From contig CAJXTZ010000029.1 of the NCBI GenBank assembly GCA_913061345.1, positions 1 to 28,480 on the forward strand: 28,480 nt of DNA. The letters are read 5' to 3'. A program made the position numbers and the translations under genes. The DNA is from an uncultured Erythrobacter sp. (lineage in GTDB: Bacteria > Pseudomonadota > Alphaproteobacteria > Sphingomonadales > Sphingomonadaceae). Positions 1 to 7,460 of this stretch are shown here, piece by piece; positions within the stretch are counted from its first letter, which is position 1, and each line of letters begins with the position of its first letter. The notes under the pieces were generated by a model. The model saw only the letters and a program-made list of their open reading frames with translations, made no database searches and was not told the origin of the DNA.

Positions 1-50
1 GATCTACACTATCCTCTTCGTCGGCAGCGTCAGATGTGTATAAGAGACAG
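1..50 (+). other. Illumina Nextera adapter (non-genomic)
   Basis: This stretch is synthetic. Positions 1-9 (GATCTACAC) are the end of the P5 flow-cell oligo. Positions 10-17 (TATCCTCT) match the Nextera i5 index S503. Positions 18-31 (TCGTCGGCAGCGTC) are the Nextera read-1 adapter, and 32-50 (AGATGTGTATAAGAGACAG) are the Tn5 mosaic end. Genomic sequence begins at 51, where the E2 reading frame picks up. A reverse-strand frame running out of the E2 gene into this tract would end in the peptide SYTHLTLPTKRIV, a recognisable adapter-derived artefact. Confidence 0.98.
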
Positions 51-454
51 ATAACGGACTGATGGTGCCCGTGATTCGCGACGCACAGGGCATGAACCTG
101 TGGCAATTGGCACGCGAGATCACTCGTTTGGCAGAGGCTGCGCGCGATGGCGCGGCGAAGTCGGAGGAACTTTCCGGTTCCACGCTGACGATCACTTCTC
201 TCGGGCCGCTGGGCGGCGTTGCCACGACGCCGGTCATCAACCGGCCCGAAGTTGCCATTATAGGACCTAATCGCATCATAGAGCGTCCCATGTTCGTGCC
301 CGATGGGCAGGGCGGAGAAACCATTGCGAAGCGCAAGTTGATGAACATTTCGATCAGCTGCGATCACCGCGTTGTGGACGGCTATGACGCCGCCGCTTTC
401 GTGCAGGAACTGAAGAAGAAACTGGAGGCTCCGGCTACCATTCTGGCCGGATGA
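51..454 (+). CDS. Dihydrolipoamide acyltransferase (E2) of a 2-oxoacid dehydrogenase, 5'-truncated
   Basis: This is the C-terminal part of the catalytic acyltransferase domain of a lipoate-dependent E2 subunit. E2 moves the acyl group from lipoyl-lysine to CoA in the pyruvate, 2-oxoglutarate or branched-chain 2-oxoacid dehydrogenase complex. The open frame enters at base 53 with NGLMVPVIRDAQGMNLWQLA, typical of the family after the lost N-terminal part. The catalytic signature SCDHRVVDGYDAA, with the general-base His and the DG pair, lies near the C-terminus, and the stop is TGA at 452-454. The lipoyl and E1/E3-binding domains are missing because the contig begins here, not because the gene is broken. 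The wording of the GLMVPVIRDA segment and the long hydrophilic insert resemble branched-chain E2 (BkdB), but the subtype cannot be fixed from 130 residues. Confidence 0.88.
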
Positions 455-497
455 TCCAGCTCGATCGAAGATAGTTCAAAAAGCCGCTTCTGGTGTG

Positions 498-526
498 TTG
501 ACAGGTTTGGAACCCTCCACTAGATG
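498..526 (+). promoter_or_regulatory. Sigma-70-type promoter for tRNA-Asp
   Basis: A perfect -35 TTGACA (498-503) is followed by exactly 17 bases and TAGATG (521-526) as the -10. Transcription would start near 533, about 29 bases before the mature tRNA 5' end at 562. No other gene starts nearby on this strand, so the tRNA is the obvious target. Confidence 0.7.
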
Positions 527-561
527 CGCGGCTCCCAAGAGGCGCTAGCCGCTCAATATGC

Positions 562-638
562 GCGGGTGTAGCTCAGTTGGTTAGAGTGTCGGCCTGTCAC
601 GCCGAAGGTCGCGGGTTCGAGTCCCGTCACTCGCGCCA
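562..638 (+). tRNA. tRNA-Asp (GTC)
   Basis: A 77-base cloverleaf with encoded CCA (636-638). The acceptor arms GCGGGTG (562-568) and CACTCGC (628-634) pair with one G-U. The D-arm carries AGCTCAGTTGGTTAGAG. The anticodon stem TCGGC/GCCGA flanks loop CTGTCAC, with anticodon GTC at 596-598. The T-loop is GGGTTCGAGTCCC. It lies between the E2 gene and the 3' end of the DNA glycosylase gene. Confidence 0.97.
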
Positions 639-656
639 CTTGGGAACTTTCCTTTA

Positions 657-1442
657 TCAGGATTGGTGTTCGGCGCAGTAATAGGCACTGCGTCCGCCCA
701 CCGATTCTTGCGCGATCGTGCCGCCGCACTTCCGGCATTGCGCGCCTTTCTTCCGGTGCCGCACCAGCCAATCATCAGGCAACTGCGAATAGTCGGCACC
801 GGTGTCCATCACCGTTTGCAGTTTAGTCTGCATCACGCCGTGCATCTTGCGCAGTGTCTCTTCATCCAGATCACACGCCTTTTGGCCCGGCATGATCCCC
901 ATATCGAACAGGATTTCGTCTGACCACAGGTTGCCGACCCCGGCGATCTTCTTCTGTTCGATCAGGGCCGATTTTACCGCACCGTTGGTGCTACCGATTA
1001 CGTCGACGAAGTCATCTTCGCCAATCGCCATGGCATCGGGGCCAAAGCCGATGCGCGCGATCTCCGCTTCCGGCGAATCCACCACGCGCAGCCAGCCCAG
1101 TTTGCGCGGACAGCGGAACGCAAGAGCGCGCTCACCTTCAAAGTGGATCAGGAACTTTGTTGCGCCAGGCTGTTCTTCCCTGTCCTCGTCAAAAGGGATC
1201 AGGCTGCCTGTCATACCAAGGTGTACGCAAATCCACGGTCCGGTTTTGGACCCTGCGAAGATCAGCTTGCCATGACGATATGTTTCGGTGAACTGTCTTC
1301 CGACCAGCCGCGCACGTTCATTGTCGCCGGGCAGTTCTATATAGGTGACATTGTCGCCCGGCACCGCTTCCTCGATGGTGCGATGAAGGCACTTTTCCTC
1401 GATACAGCGACGGTTGGCTTCGGCTTCGGGAAGTTCTGGCAT
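657..1442 (-). CDS. mutM: Fpg/Nei-family DNA glycosylase/AP lyase
   Basis: A base-excision repair enzyme that removes oxidised bases such as 8-oxoguanine and cleaves the abasic site. The mature protein would begin PELPEAE, giving the N-terminal Pro nucleophile and the catalytic Glu. RHGKLIF (Lys about residue 59) matches the beta-hairpin lysine of the family. GVGNLWSDEILF near residues 170-180 is the helix-two-turn-helix motif. The C-terminus has a zinc finger written C-x2-C-x16-C-x2-H, so the last ligand is His where the canonical family has Cys. Length (261 aa) is slightly short of the usual 270. It is the last gene of the minus-strand run zapA-6S-fau-DUF2842, starting 36 bases after the DUF2842 stop. 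PEAEANRR instead of the textbook PEVETVRR leaves open a Nei-like subclade, so the symbol is the nearest match. Confidence 0.85.
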   Translation of the reverse strand: MPELPEAEANRRCIEEKCLHRTIEEAVPGDNVTYIELPGDNERARLVGRQFTETYRHGKLIFAGSKTGPWICVHLGMTGSLIPFDEDREEQPGATKFLIHFEGERALAFRCPRKLGWLRVVDSPEAEIARIGFGPDAMAIGEDDFVDVIGSTNGAVKSALIEQKKIAGVGNLWSDEILFDMGIMPGQKACDLDEETLRKMHGVMQTKLQTVMDTGADYSQLPDDWLVRHRKKGAQCRKCGGTIAQESVGGRSAYYCAEHQS

Positions 1443-1478
1443 GGAGATGGAACACTGGCACTCCGGTCCAGGTTCCGT

Positions 1479-1694
1479 TCAGCCCCAGCGGCCCGTTTCC
1501 ATCCAGATCAGGAACCGGCGCAGCGGCCTGATCCAGATCACGCCCAGCACGACATAGATCAACGTTTGCGCCCACACAGGCCAGTCGCCGATCAGCGAAG
1601 GCGCGTAGCGCGCGATTACCACCGCGTAGACAATCAGGCCCGCAACCAGCGCCAGAATGCCAACCGGAATGCGCCAGGTGGGTTCGGTGCGCAT
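1479..1694 (-). CDS. DUF2842 small membrane protein
   Basis: A 71-residue protein with two predicted membrane helices, about residues 10-30 (IPVGILALVAGLIVYAVVIA) and 43-56 (TLIYVVLGVIWIRP). The C-terminal tail PLRRFLIWMETGRWG is the hallmark I recall for DUF2842, a family of unknown function widespread in Alphaproteobacteria. Its ATG shares one base with the stop of the upstream cyclo-ligase gene (TGATG), so the two are probably translationally coupled. No function is assigned. Confidence 0.8.
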   Translation of the reverse strand: MRTEPTWRIPVGILALVAGLIVYAVVIARYAPSLIGDWPVWAQTLIYVVLGVIWIRPLRRFLIWMETGRWG

Positions 1695-2278
1695 CAGAAC
1701 GGCCCGTAAATGCGGGTTGGGGTAATGACGGCGGAAAGCGGCATGTCATGCTCCTCCGCCGGCAATTCATCGCATTTCTGCACGTCCCACGCCAAACCGA
1801 TAGCCAGCGTTTCGGGATGGGCGGCCAGCCATCTGTCGTAAAAGCCGCCGCCTTGGCCGATACGGTCGCCGTTCTCGGTAAAGCCGACAAGAGGCACGAA
1901 CAGCACATCCGGCACAACGATAGGCGCGTCTGCGGTCGGCTGCCTCAGCTTCATCGGGCCTTCGACAAGATCGCTTTCGCCGTAGGGATCCGTGTGGACG
2001 CGAAAGGTCATGCCGCTGTCCAGCGCGTCTATGCGGGGCAGGGCGATGGTGTGGCCGTTTTCCATGAAGTAACGGGCATAGCTGGCAGCAGGCGCCTCTT
2101 CCATATCGGAGCGGTAGAGCCCGATTGTTGCGCCTTCGGGCACCAGTTCGCGAACAGGCGCAGGCGGCTGACGGAACACCAGTGCGCTCACCTCTGCAGG
2201 CAGAGCCGCGGCATGTTCGCGTCGAGCCTTGCGCAACTGTTTGCGCAAGGCAGCTTTCTGTTCGGTTATTTCGGGCAT
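1694..2278 (-). CDS. fau: 5-formyltetrahydrofolate cyclo-ligase
   Basis: Cytosolic enzyme that converts 5-formyl-THF to 5,10-methenyl-THF using ATP, returning a folate storage form to one-carbon metabolism. The 194-aa length is normal. The N-terminal KAALRKQLRKARRE is the basic helix of the family, and GFTENGDRIGQGGGFYDRWL (about residues 131-150) is the ATP/substrate loop with the G-x-G-G-G-Y/F-YDR signature. It lies directly downstream of the 6S RNA gene on the same strand, reproducing the zapA-ssrS-fau (ygfA) order known from Escherichia coli and many Proteobacteria. In that arrangement the mRNA is usually co-transcribed with 6S RNA. Confidence 0.93.
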   Translation of the reverse strand: MPEITEQKAALRKQLRKARREHAAALPAEVSALVFRQPPAPVRELVPEGATIGLYRSDMEEAPAASYARYFMENGHTIALPRIDALDSGMTFRVHTDPYGESDLVEGPMKLRQPTADAPIVVPDVLFVPLVGFTENGDRIGQGGGFYDRWLAAHPETLAIGLAWDVQKCDELPAEEHDMPLSAVITPTRIYGPF

Positions 2279-2329
2279 TTCGCTCGCCTAGCGGGAAAGT
2301 GGCGGAACCACCATGGGTCGTTTTCCGGG

Positions 2330-2472
2330 AAATCCTCTGACGCGAAAACGTCAGGTGGGCGCCGTATGCACCGGCCCCACAGCCGAACTGGTGGACCGGG
2401 CAGGGACAGCTCCCTTGGATTGCTTATAGCCTCAGGGATGTTCGAACGGCTCGTACCGGGCAGTCCCGCCAA
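2330..2472 (-). ncRNA. ssrS: 6S RNA
   Basis: The 201-base gap between zapA and fau has no plausible gene of its own but reads on the minus strand like an alphaproteobacterial 6S RNA, the regulator that binds the RNA polymerase sigma-70 holoenzyme. Recognisable blocks run 5' to 3': GGCGGGACTGCCCGGTACG, AACATCCCTGAGGCTA, ATCCAAGGGAGCTGTCCCTG, GTTCGGCTGTGGGGCCGG and GGCGCCCACCTGACG. The terminal arms GGCGGG and CCCACC pair with one mismatch, closing the rod. CCCT and AGGG flank the central bubble. A short hairpin TGACG/CGTCA (2338-2353) lies at the 3' end without a U-tract. Both ends are estimated to within about 10-15 bases. Confidence 0.85.
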
Positions 2473-2479
2473 CTCCTAT

Positions 2480-2797
2480 TTAGGCGTTGGGGCCGATACT
2501 CTCAAGCAGGTTCGCTACTCCTTCGAGCCGGTCAGCCATTTTTTCCACCAGTTCGGCCTGTTCATCGATGGAAGTTTCATCCTTTCTAGCCGCCTGCGCC
2601 TCGTGCAACTCGTCCGCCAGCAGGAGCGAAGCATAAAGCAGGACGCGTTCGGGCGACTGGCCTCCCAGATTATCGAGCTTTGCCAGTTTATCGCCGATGG
2701 ATGCGCCGAGCCCCTCCACATGCGCTTCCTCGCCGGGTGCGCAGGCGATGGTATAACGACGTCCGGCGATCGTCAGCGTGACATTGCTCGCGCTCAT
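2480..2797 (-). CDS. zapA: Cell division protein ZapA
   Basis: A cytosolic FtsZ-associated protein that cross-links protofilaments and stabilises the Z-ring. The 105-aa protein has the ZapA N-terminal strand pattern VTLTIAGRRYTIACAPGEE, followed by a helix (LGASIGDKLAKLDN) and then a long heptad-rich C-terminal helix (residues about 55-100), as expected for the coiled-coil dimerisation region. Its start overlaps the stop of the 61-aa upstream ORF by four bases (ATGA). Immediately downstream is 6S RNA, the conserved neighbour, which supports the assignment. Confidence 0.9.
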   Translation of the reverse strand: MSASNVTLTIAGRRYTIACAPGEEAHVEGLGASIGDKLAKLDNLGGQSPERVLLYASLLLADELHEAQAARKDETSIDEQAELVEKMADRLEGVANLLESIGPNA

Positions 2798-2979
2798 GGC
2801 GTTAGCGTTTCGATCAGCGCGTCGACTTCGGCCAGCGCGATCTTGGCTTGTTCGCGCAGCCTGTCGTAACGGACCTGCAACGCCGGATCGGAAGGTGGAC
2901 GCCGGGATGCGGCAGCTTCGATCCTTGACGAAGCCGCGTCGATCCGGGCCAATGCACGAGAGAGGCGATCACCTTCCAT
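2794..2979 (-). CDS. Small coiled-coil protein upstream of zapA
   Basis: A 61-residue acidic/basic helical protein (MEGDRLSRALARIDAASSRI...). The A/L/I spacing in ALARIDAASSRIEAAA and VRYDRLREQAKIALAEVDALIETL suggests two helices capable of coiled-coil pairing, broken by RRPPSDP around residues 26-32. The last four bases overlap the zapA start (ATGA), so it is probably translated with zapA and may act with it, but that is inference. A GGGAG lies 13 bases before the ATG, rather far for a Shine-Dalgarno site. I recognise no named family. Confidence 0.7.
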   Translation of the reverse strand: MEGDRLSRALARIDAASSRIEAAASRRPPSDPALQVRYDRLREQAKIALAEVDALIETLTP

Positions 2980-3191
2980 TTTTGGCGAAATACTCCCTTA
3001 TCGTGCAGCGGCAAAGAGTTGCATCGGCAAGCTGTGAATAACTCTCGATGAACGTATCGGTGAGTAATTCGAGATGAACTTCGGATAGACGCAAGTTAGG
3101 GGCGTCTTGCTTGACGTTCCCGCCTCCCCCCATCACACAGCCCCCCACCGAATCGCTGCATTTCACGCGGCACCCGCGAGGAGGCTCTTGC
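2980..3191. other. Divergent intergenic region between zapA operon and tkt
   Basis: These 212 bases must hold the promoters of both the minus-strand zapA operon and tkt. A Shine-Dalgarno GAGGAGG sits at 3178-3184, eight bases before the tkt ATG. I see no convincing -35/-10 pair for either direction. A perfect DnaA-box match (TTATTCACA on the minus strand, 3033-3041) is present but is expected about once by chance in a window of this size. Confidence 0.5.
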
Positions 3192-5186
3192 ATGAGCGAC
3201 GATACCGCCCGTTTTTCCAACATGGCCAACGCCATCCGTGCCTTGTCGATGGATGCGGTGCAGGCTGCCAATTCCGGCCATCCGGGCATGCCGATGGGCA
3301 TGGCCGACGTCGCCACCGTGTTATGGAACGATTACCTCAAGTTCGATCCCAGGGCGCCCGACTGGGCCGACCGTGATCGCTTTGTCTTGAGCGCGGGCCA
3401 CGGTTCCATGCTGATTTATTCGCTGCTCCACATCTCGGGCTATGAAGCGCCGACTTTGGAGGACATCAGGAATTTCCGTCAGTTGAACAGCCCGTGTGCT
3501 GGTCATCCTGAAAACTTCCTGCTGGACGGTGTGGAAGCTACCACCGGTCCCCTGGGCCAAGGCCTTGCGATGGCCGTGGGCATGGCCATGGCAGAGCGGC
3601 ATCTGAACAGCGTTTTCGGTGACGATCTGGTAGATCACAATACCTGGGTGATCGCAGGCGATGGGTGCCTGATGGAAGGTATCAATCACGAAGCCATCGG
3701 CATTGCCGGTCACTTGAAGCTGGGCCGCCTGAACGTGCTGTGGGATGACAACAACATCACCATCGATGGCGCGGTTTCACTCTCATCTTCCGAGGATATT
3801 CCCGCACGTTATCGGGCTACTGGCTGGCACGTGGTGGAATGTGACGGTCACGATTTTGGTTCAATCCGGCAAGCGCTCGATGCCGCTGTTGCAGAGACGG
3901 GCCGCCCCACGCTGGTTCGCTGCACCACCGTTATCGGCAAGGGCGCACCCAACAAGCAGGGCACCAGTGCCACCCACGGCTCTCCGCTGGGTGACGATGA
4001 GATTGCCGCCGCCCGCAAGGAACTGGGCTGGGAGCATGGCCCCTTCGTCGTTCCCGATGACGTCCGCGAAAACTGGCTCGCTACGGGCGAACGCGGCAAA
4101 AAAGCGCATGCGGAATGGGCAAAGCGCCTTGACGCATCCGGCGACAAGGCCGAATTCACACGCCGCATGGCCGGCGAACTGCCAGCTGGAGACAAGGCTG
4201 CACGCACTTTCGGCAAGTGGCTGGAAAGCGCGGAGAAAATCGCGACCCGGAAGGCCAGCGAGAACGCGCTTGAAGTGCTCAATCCGCTTTATCCCGAAAT
4301 GATCGGCGGCAGCGCCGACCTTACCGGATCGAACAACACCAAGGCGGGCGGCATCGGCGCGCTGACGGCGGAGGATTACTCGGGCCGCTATGTCTATTAC
4401 GGCATCCGCGAATTCGGCATGTCGGCGGCCATGAACGGTATGGCACTACACGGGGGGATCATACCCTACGGCGGCACTTTCCTTATCTTCACCGATTATG
4501 CCCGTGGCGCCATTCGCTTGTCCGCTTTGCAGCAGGTGCGCGTGATCTACGTGATGACACACGATAGCATAGGACTTGGCGAAGACGGGCCGACCCACCA
4601 GCCGATCGAGCATCTGCAAAGCCTGCGTGCCATGCCCAACGTGCTGGTGATGCGCCCGGCCGACCGGGTGGAAACCGCAGAATGCTGGCAGGTTGCACTG
4701 ACGCAAAAGGATCGCCCTTCGGTAATCGCGCTTAGTCGGCAGGGCCTGCCGCAAGTGCGCAATTCGCCGGACGAAACGGATATGTGTTCCAGGGGTGCCT
4801 ATCGCCTGAAACGCGCTGGCAACAAGCGGCGCGTTATCCTGATTGCGACCGGCTCCGAAGTGCATCTGGCGCTCGAATGTGCGGAGCAGCTGGAGAAAGA
4901 TGGGATCGGCTGCGACGTTATCTCCATGGTTTGCACTGAGCTTTTCGACGAGCAGGAGGCAAGCTACAAGGAAGACATCCTTCCCAATGTACCTCCAGGC
5001 GAAATCATGCGTGTCTCCATCGAGGCGGGCACCACATTCGGCTGGGAACGATATACGATGGCAAACGGCCTCAATTTCGGGATCGACCGCTTCGGCGCAT
5101 CCGCCCCGGCTGGCGATCTGTTCAAGAAATTCGGCCTGACCGCGGATGCCATCGTTCCCGAAATCAAGAACAATCTGAACGATTAA
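3192..5186 (+). CDS. tkt: Transketolase
   Basis: A thiamine-diphosphate enzyme that moves two-carbon units between sugar phosphates in the non-oxidative pentose phosphate pathway. The 664-aa length is standard. Near the N-terminus, NSGHPGMPMGMADVATVLW and DRFVLSAGHGSMLIYSLLH are family signatures. GDGCLMEGINHEAIGIAGHL followed by DDNNITIDG is the ThDP/Mg binding motif (about residues 155-195). GEDGPTHQPIEHLQSLRAMPN lies in the pyrimidine-binding domain. A TTG start 27 codons upstream is open, but ATG 3192 with GAGGAGG is the right choice. It is followed after 15 bases by gap and probably begins the tkt-gap-pgk transcript. Confidence 0.96.
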   Translation: MSDDTARFSNMANAIRALSMDAVQAANSGHPGMPMGMADVATVLWNDYLKFDPRAPDWADRDRFVLSAGHGSMLIYSLLHISGYEAPTLEDIRNFRQLNSPCAGHPENFLLDGVEATTGPLGQGLAMAVGMAMAERHLNSVFGDDLVDHNTWVIAGDGCLMEGINHEAIGIAGHLKLGRLNVLWDDNNITIDGAVSLSSSEDIPARYRATGWHVVECDGHDFGSIRQALDAAVAETGRPTLVRCTTVIGKGAPNKQGTSATHGSPLGDDEIAAARKELGWEHGPFVVPDDVRENWLATGERGKKAHAEWAKRLDASGDKAEFTRRMAGELPAGDKAARTFGKWLESAEKIATRKASENALEVLNPLYPEMIGGSADLTGSNNTKAGGIGALTAEDYSGRYVYYGIREFGMSAAMNGMALHGGIIPYGGTFLIFTDYARGAIRLSALQQVRVIYVMTHDSIGLGEDGPTHQPIEHLQSLRAMPNVLVMRPADRVETAECWQVALTQKDRPSVIALSRQGLPQVRNSPDETDMCSRGAYRLKRAGNKRRVILIATGSEVHLALECAEQLEKDGIGCDVISMVCTELFDEQEASYKEDILPNVPPGEIMRVSIEAGTTFGWERYTMANGLNFGIDRFGASAPAGDLFKKFGLTADAIVPEIKNNLND

Positions 5187-5201
5187 GCAGGAGTTTTTAT
5201 T

Positions 5202-6209
5202 ATGGCGATCAAGGTTTCGATCAACGGTTTCGGACGCATTGGACGACTTGTTGCTCGCGCAATTTTGGAACGCGACGACCACGATCTGGAGCTGGTCGCG
5301 ATCAATGACCTGGCCGATACCGATGCCAATGCACTGCTGTTCGGTTTCGATTCTACCCACGGTCGTTTCCCCGGTACGGTAGAGGTCGATGGAACAAATC
5401 TTGTTGTGAACGGCAAGACCATCGCCGTTACCAGCGAGCGTGATCCCGGCAACCTGCCGCACAAGTCCATGGGTATCGACATCGTGCTGGAATGCACCGG
5501 CTTCTTCCAGAGCCACGATGCCGCCAAGCCGCATCTCGATGCAGGCGCGAAGCGCGTTCTGATTTCGGCACCAGCCAAGGAAGTTTCCGCCACGATCGTT
5601 TACGGCGTGAACCACGAGGTGCTGACGGCGGACGACGTGATCGTCTCCAATGCCAGCTGCACCACCAACTGCCTGTCGCCCGTCGCCAAGGTGTTGAACG
5701 ATGCCGTAGGGATCGAGCGTGGTTTCATGACCACGATCCACTCCTACACCAACGATCAGCGTATGCTGGACCAGATGCACAGTGACATGCGCCGCGCCCG
5801 CGGCGGCGCGCAGAACATGATCCCGACCACCACGGGCGCGGCCCGCGCTGTGGGTCTGGTGCTGCCGGAACTGGCGGGCAAGCTGGATGGATCGTCCGTG
5901 CGCGTTCCTACGCCCAATGTCTCGCTGATCGACCTGGTTTTCACGCCTGGCCGAGACACCAGTGCAGAAGAACTGAACAAGGCGCTGATGGCAGCAGCCA
6001 ACGGTCCGATGAAGGGCGTGCTGGACTATACCGACAAGCCGCTCGTTTCGCAGGACTTCAACCACCACCCGGCCAGTTCCACTGTGGATTCGCTGGAAAC
6101 CGCCGTGCTGGAAGGCAAGCTGGCCCGCGTCGTCAGCTGGTATGACAATGAATGGGGCTTCTCCAACCGCATGATCGACACCGCCGGTGTGATGGCGAAG
6201 TTCCTGTAG
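5202..6209 (+). CDS. gap: Type I glyceraldehyde-3-phosphate dehydrogenase
   Basis: Phosphorylating, NAD(P)-dependent conversion of glyceraldehyde-3-phosphate to 1,3-bisphosphoglycerate, in glycolysis, gluconeogenesis and the lower Entner-Doudoroff route. The 335-aa protein starts [18 protein letters not shown] (Rossmann dinucleotide motif). It carries [18 protein letters not shown] with catalytic Cys about residue 153, HSYTNDQ with the activating His about 180, and [12 protein letters not shown] near the C-terminus. The AGGAG at 5189-5193 gives a clear ribosome site. It lies 15 bases after tkt and 44 bases before pgk, separated from pgk by a strong hairpin that may set different mRNA levels for the two. 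Confidence 0.97.
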   Translation: MAIKVSINGFGRIGRLVARAILERDDHDLELVAINDLADTDANALLFGFDSTHGRFPGTVEVDGTNLVVNGKTIAVTSERDPGNLPHKSMGIDIVLECTGFFQSHDAAKPHLDAGAKRVLISAPAKEVSATIVYGVNHEVLTADDVIVSNASCTTNCLSPVAKVLNDAVGIERGFMTTIHSYTNDQRMLDQMHSDMRRARGGAQNMIPTTTGAARAVGLVLPELAGKLDGSSVRVPTPNVSLIDLVFTPGRDTSAEELNKALMAAANGPMKGVLDYTDKPLVSQDFNHHPASSTVDSLETAVLEGKLARVVSWYDNEWGFSNRMIDTAGVMAKFL

Positions 6210-6215
6210 TGTAAA

Positions 6216-6241
6216 CTCCCCTCCCGGTGGCGGGAGGGGAG
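6216..6241 (+). repeat. Perfect 11-bp hairpin in the gap-pgk spacer
   Basis: The arms CTCCCCTCCCG (6216-6226) and CGGGAGGGGAG (6231-6241) are perfectly complementary around a GTGG loop. The hairpin starts 6 bases after the gap stop and ends one base before the pgk Shine-Dalgarno (TAGGAG, 6242-6247). There is no U-tract after it, so a full terminator is unlikely. mRNA stabilisation or partial attenuation between the two genes is the more natural reading. Confidence 0.8.
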
Positions 6242-6253
6242 TAGGAGTTGCCA

Positions 6254-7456
6254 ATGCCCTCGTTCAAAACCCTCGACGATCTGCCGCAGGATCTTACCGG
6301 CAAACGCGCCCTCGTGCGTGTCGATCTCAATCTGCCGATGGCCAATGGCCGGGCAACGGATCTGACCCGCGCCCGCGCGGTAGCGCCAACCATCCTCGAA
6401 CTCAGCGGCCGCGGCGCGAAAGTGCTGTTGCTCGCGCATTTCGGCAGGCCGAGGGGTGAGCGGCACTCCACCCTGTCGCTCAGCGAAGTGCTGGGCGCGG
6501 TCGAAGGCGTGCTGGACAAGGAGATCATGTTTATCTCCGAAATCTTTGGCCCGGTGTGCGCGCAGGCGATCGACATTCTCGGCCCCGGCGATATCGGCAT
6601 GCTGGAAAACACCCGTTTCTGGCCGGGCGAAGAGGCGAACGATCCGGACTTTGCAAAAGCCATTGCTGCCAACGGCGATTTCTACGTCAACGATGCTTTC
6701 TCCGCCGCGCATCGTGCCCACGCGACGACTGAAGGACTGGCTAGGCTGTTGCCTGCCTATGCGGGTCGGGCGATGGAGAAAGAACTTAAGGCGCTGGATG
6801 CAGCGCTTGGCAATCCCACACCGCCGGTGGCGGCTGTGGTGGGCGGGGCGAAAGTCTCCACCAAGCTGGCCGTTCTCGAAAACCTTAGTCGCCGGGTCCA
6901 GCACCTGATCATCGGCGGCGGCATGGCCAATACGTTTCTTGCCGCCAATGGCGTGGATGTAGGCAAGAGCCTGTGCGAGCACGACTTGACGGATACGGTG
7001 AAGGATATTCTGGCCGCTGCAGACGAAGCGGGTTGCACTATCCATCTGCCTTATGACGTCGTCGTGGCGAAGGAGTTTGCCGCCAATCCCCCTTCCTTGC
7101 GCACATGCAACGTGCACGAAGTCGGCGCGGACGAGATGATTCTCGATATCGGTCCGCAGGCGACGGAGGCTCTGGGCGATGTGCTGAAAACCTGTGGCAC
7201 GCTGGTGTGGAACGGCCCGTTGGGTGCGTTCGAGACGCCGCCGTTCGACGAGGCGACCGTGGCCCTGGCCAAAACGGCTGCCGCGCTGACCCAGGATGGT
7301 TCGCTGGTGTCGGTTGCTGGCGGTGGAGACACGGTTGCTGCACTTGCACATGCGGGCGTGACCGAGGATGTCACCTACGTCTCGACAGCGGGCGGAGCCT
7401 TCCTCGAGTGGATGGAAGGCAAGGAATTGCCGGGCGTCGCAGCACTCTCGGATTAA
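6254..7456 (+). CDS. pgk: Phosphoglycerate kinase
   Basis: Transfers phosphate between 1,3-bisphosphoglycerate and ADP, following Gap in the same pathway. The 400-aa protein begins [17 protein letters not shown] six bases upstream of ATG 6254 supports this start over a TTG two codons earlier. Signatures in order are [11 protein letters not shown] (substrate loop), [76 protein letters not shown] and [11 protein letters not shown] (nucleotide loop). RVDLNLP replaces the commonest RVDFNVP without loss of the Asp and Asn. It is followed after four bases by a 2OG-oxygenase-like gene on the same strand. Confidence 0.97.
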   Translation: MPSFKTLDDLPQDLTGKRALVRVDLNLPMANGRATDLTRARAVAPTILELSGRGAKVLLLAHFGRPRGERHSTLSLSEVLGAVEGVLDKEIMFISEIFGPVCAQAIDILGPGDIGMLENTRFWPGEEANDPDFAKAIAANGDFYVNDAFSAAHRAHATTEGLARLLPAYAGRAMEKELKALDAALGNPTPPVAAVVGGAKVSTKLAVLENLSRRVQHLIIGGGMANTFLAANGVDVGKSLCEHDLTDTVKDILAAADEAGCTIHLPYDVVVAKEFAANPPSLRTCNVHEVGADEMILDIGPQATEALGDVLKTCGTLVWNGPLGAFETPPFDEATVALAKTAAALTQDGSLVSVAGGGDTVAALAHAGVTEDVTYVSTAGGAFLEWMEGKELPGVAALSD

Positions 7457-7460
7457 GGTC

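Noticed and set aside
4..348. A 114-codon minus-strand open frame at the contig start
   Set aside because: Antisense to the E2 gene and running into the adapter, which supplies its last residues.
2266..2472. 68-codon minus-strand ORF between zapA and fau
   Set aside because: It covers the 6S RNA and overlaps the fau start; no protein signature.
3033..3041. Perfect DnaA box (TTATNCACA) in the zapA-tkt gap
   Set aside because: About 0.9 such matches are expected by chance in a window this long on two strands, and no cluster or AT-rich region accompanies it, so it is not evidence for an origin or DnaA control.
3111..3191. 27-codon TTG-initiated extension of transketolase
   Set aside because: It is Pro/Thr-rich with no resemblance to transketolase N-termini, and the ATG at 3192 has an excellent ribosome site.
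4446..6254. A 602-codon open frame on the minus strand opposite tkt and gap
   Set aside because: It is antisense to two well-recognised enzymes, shows no family signature and is a composition effect of GC-rich coding DNA lacking TTA, CTA and TCA codons.
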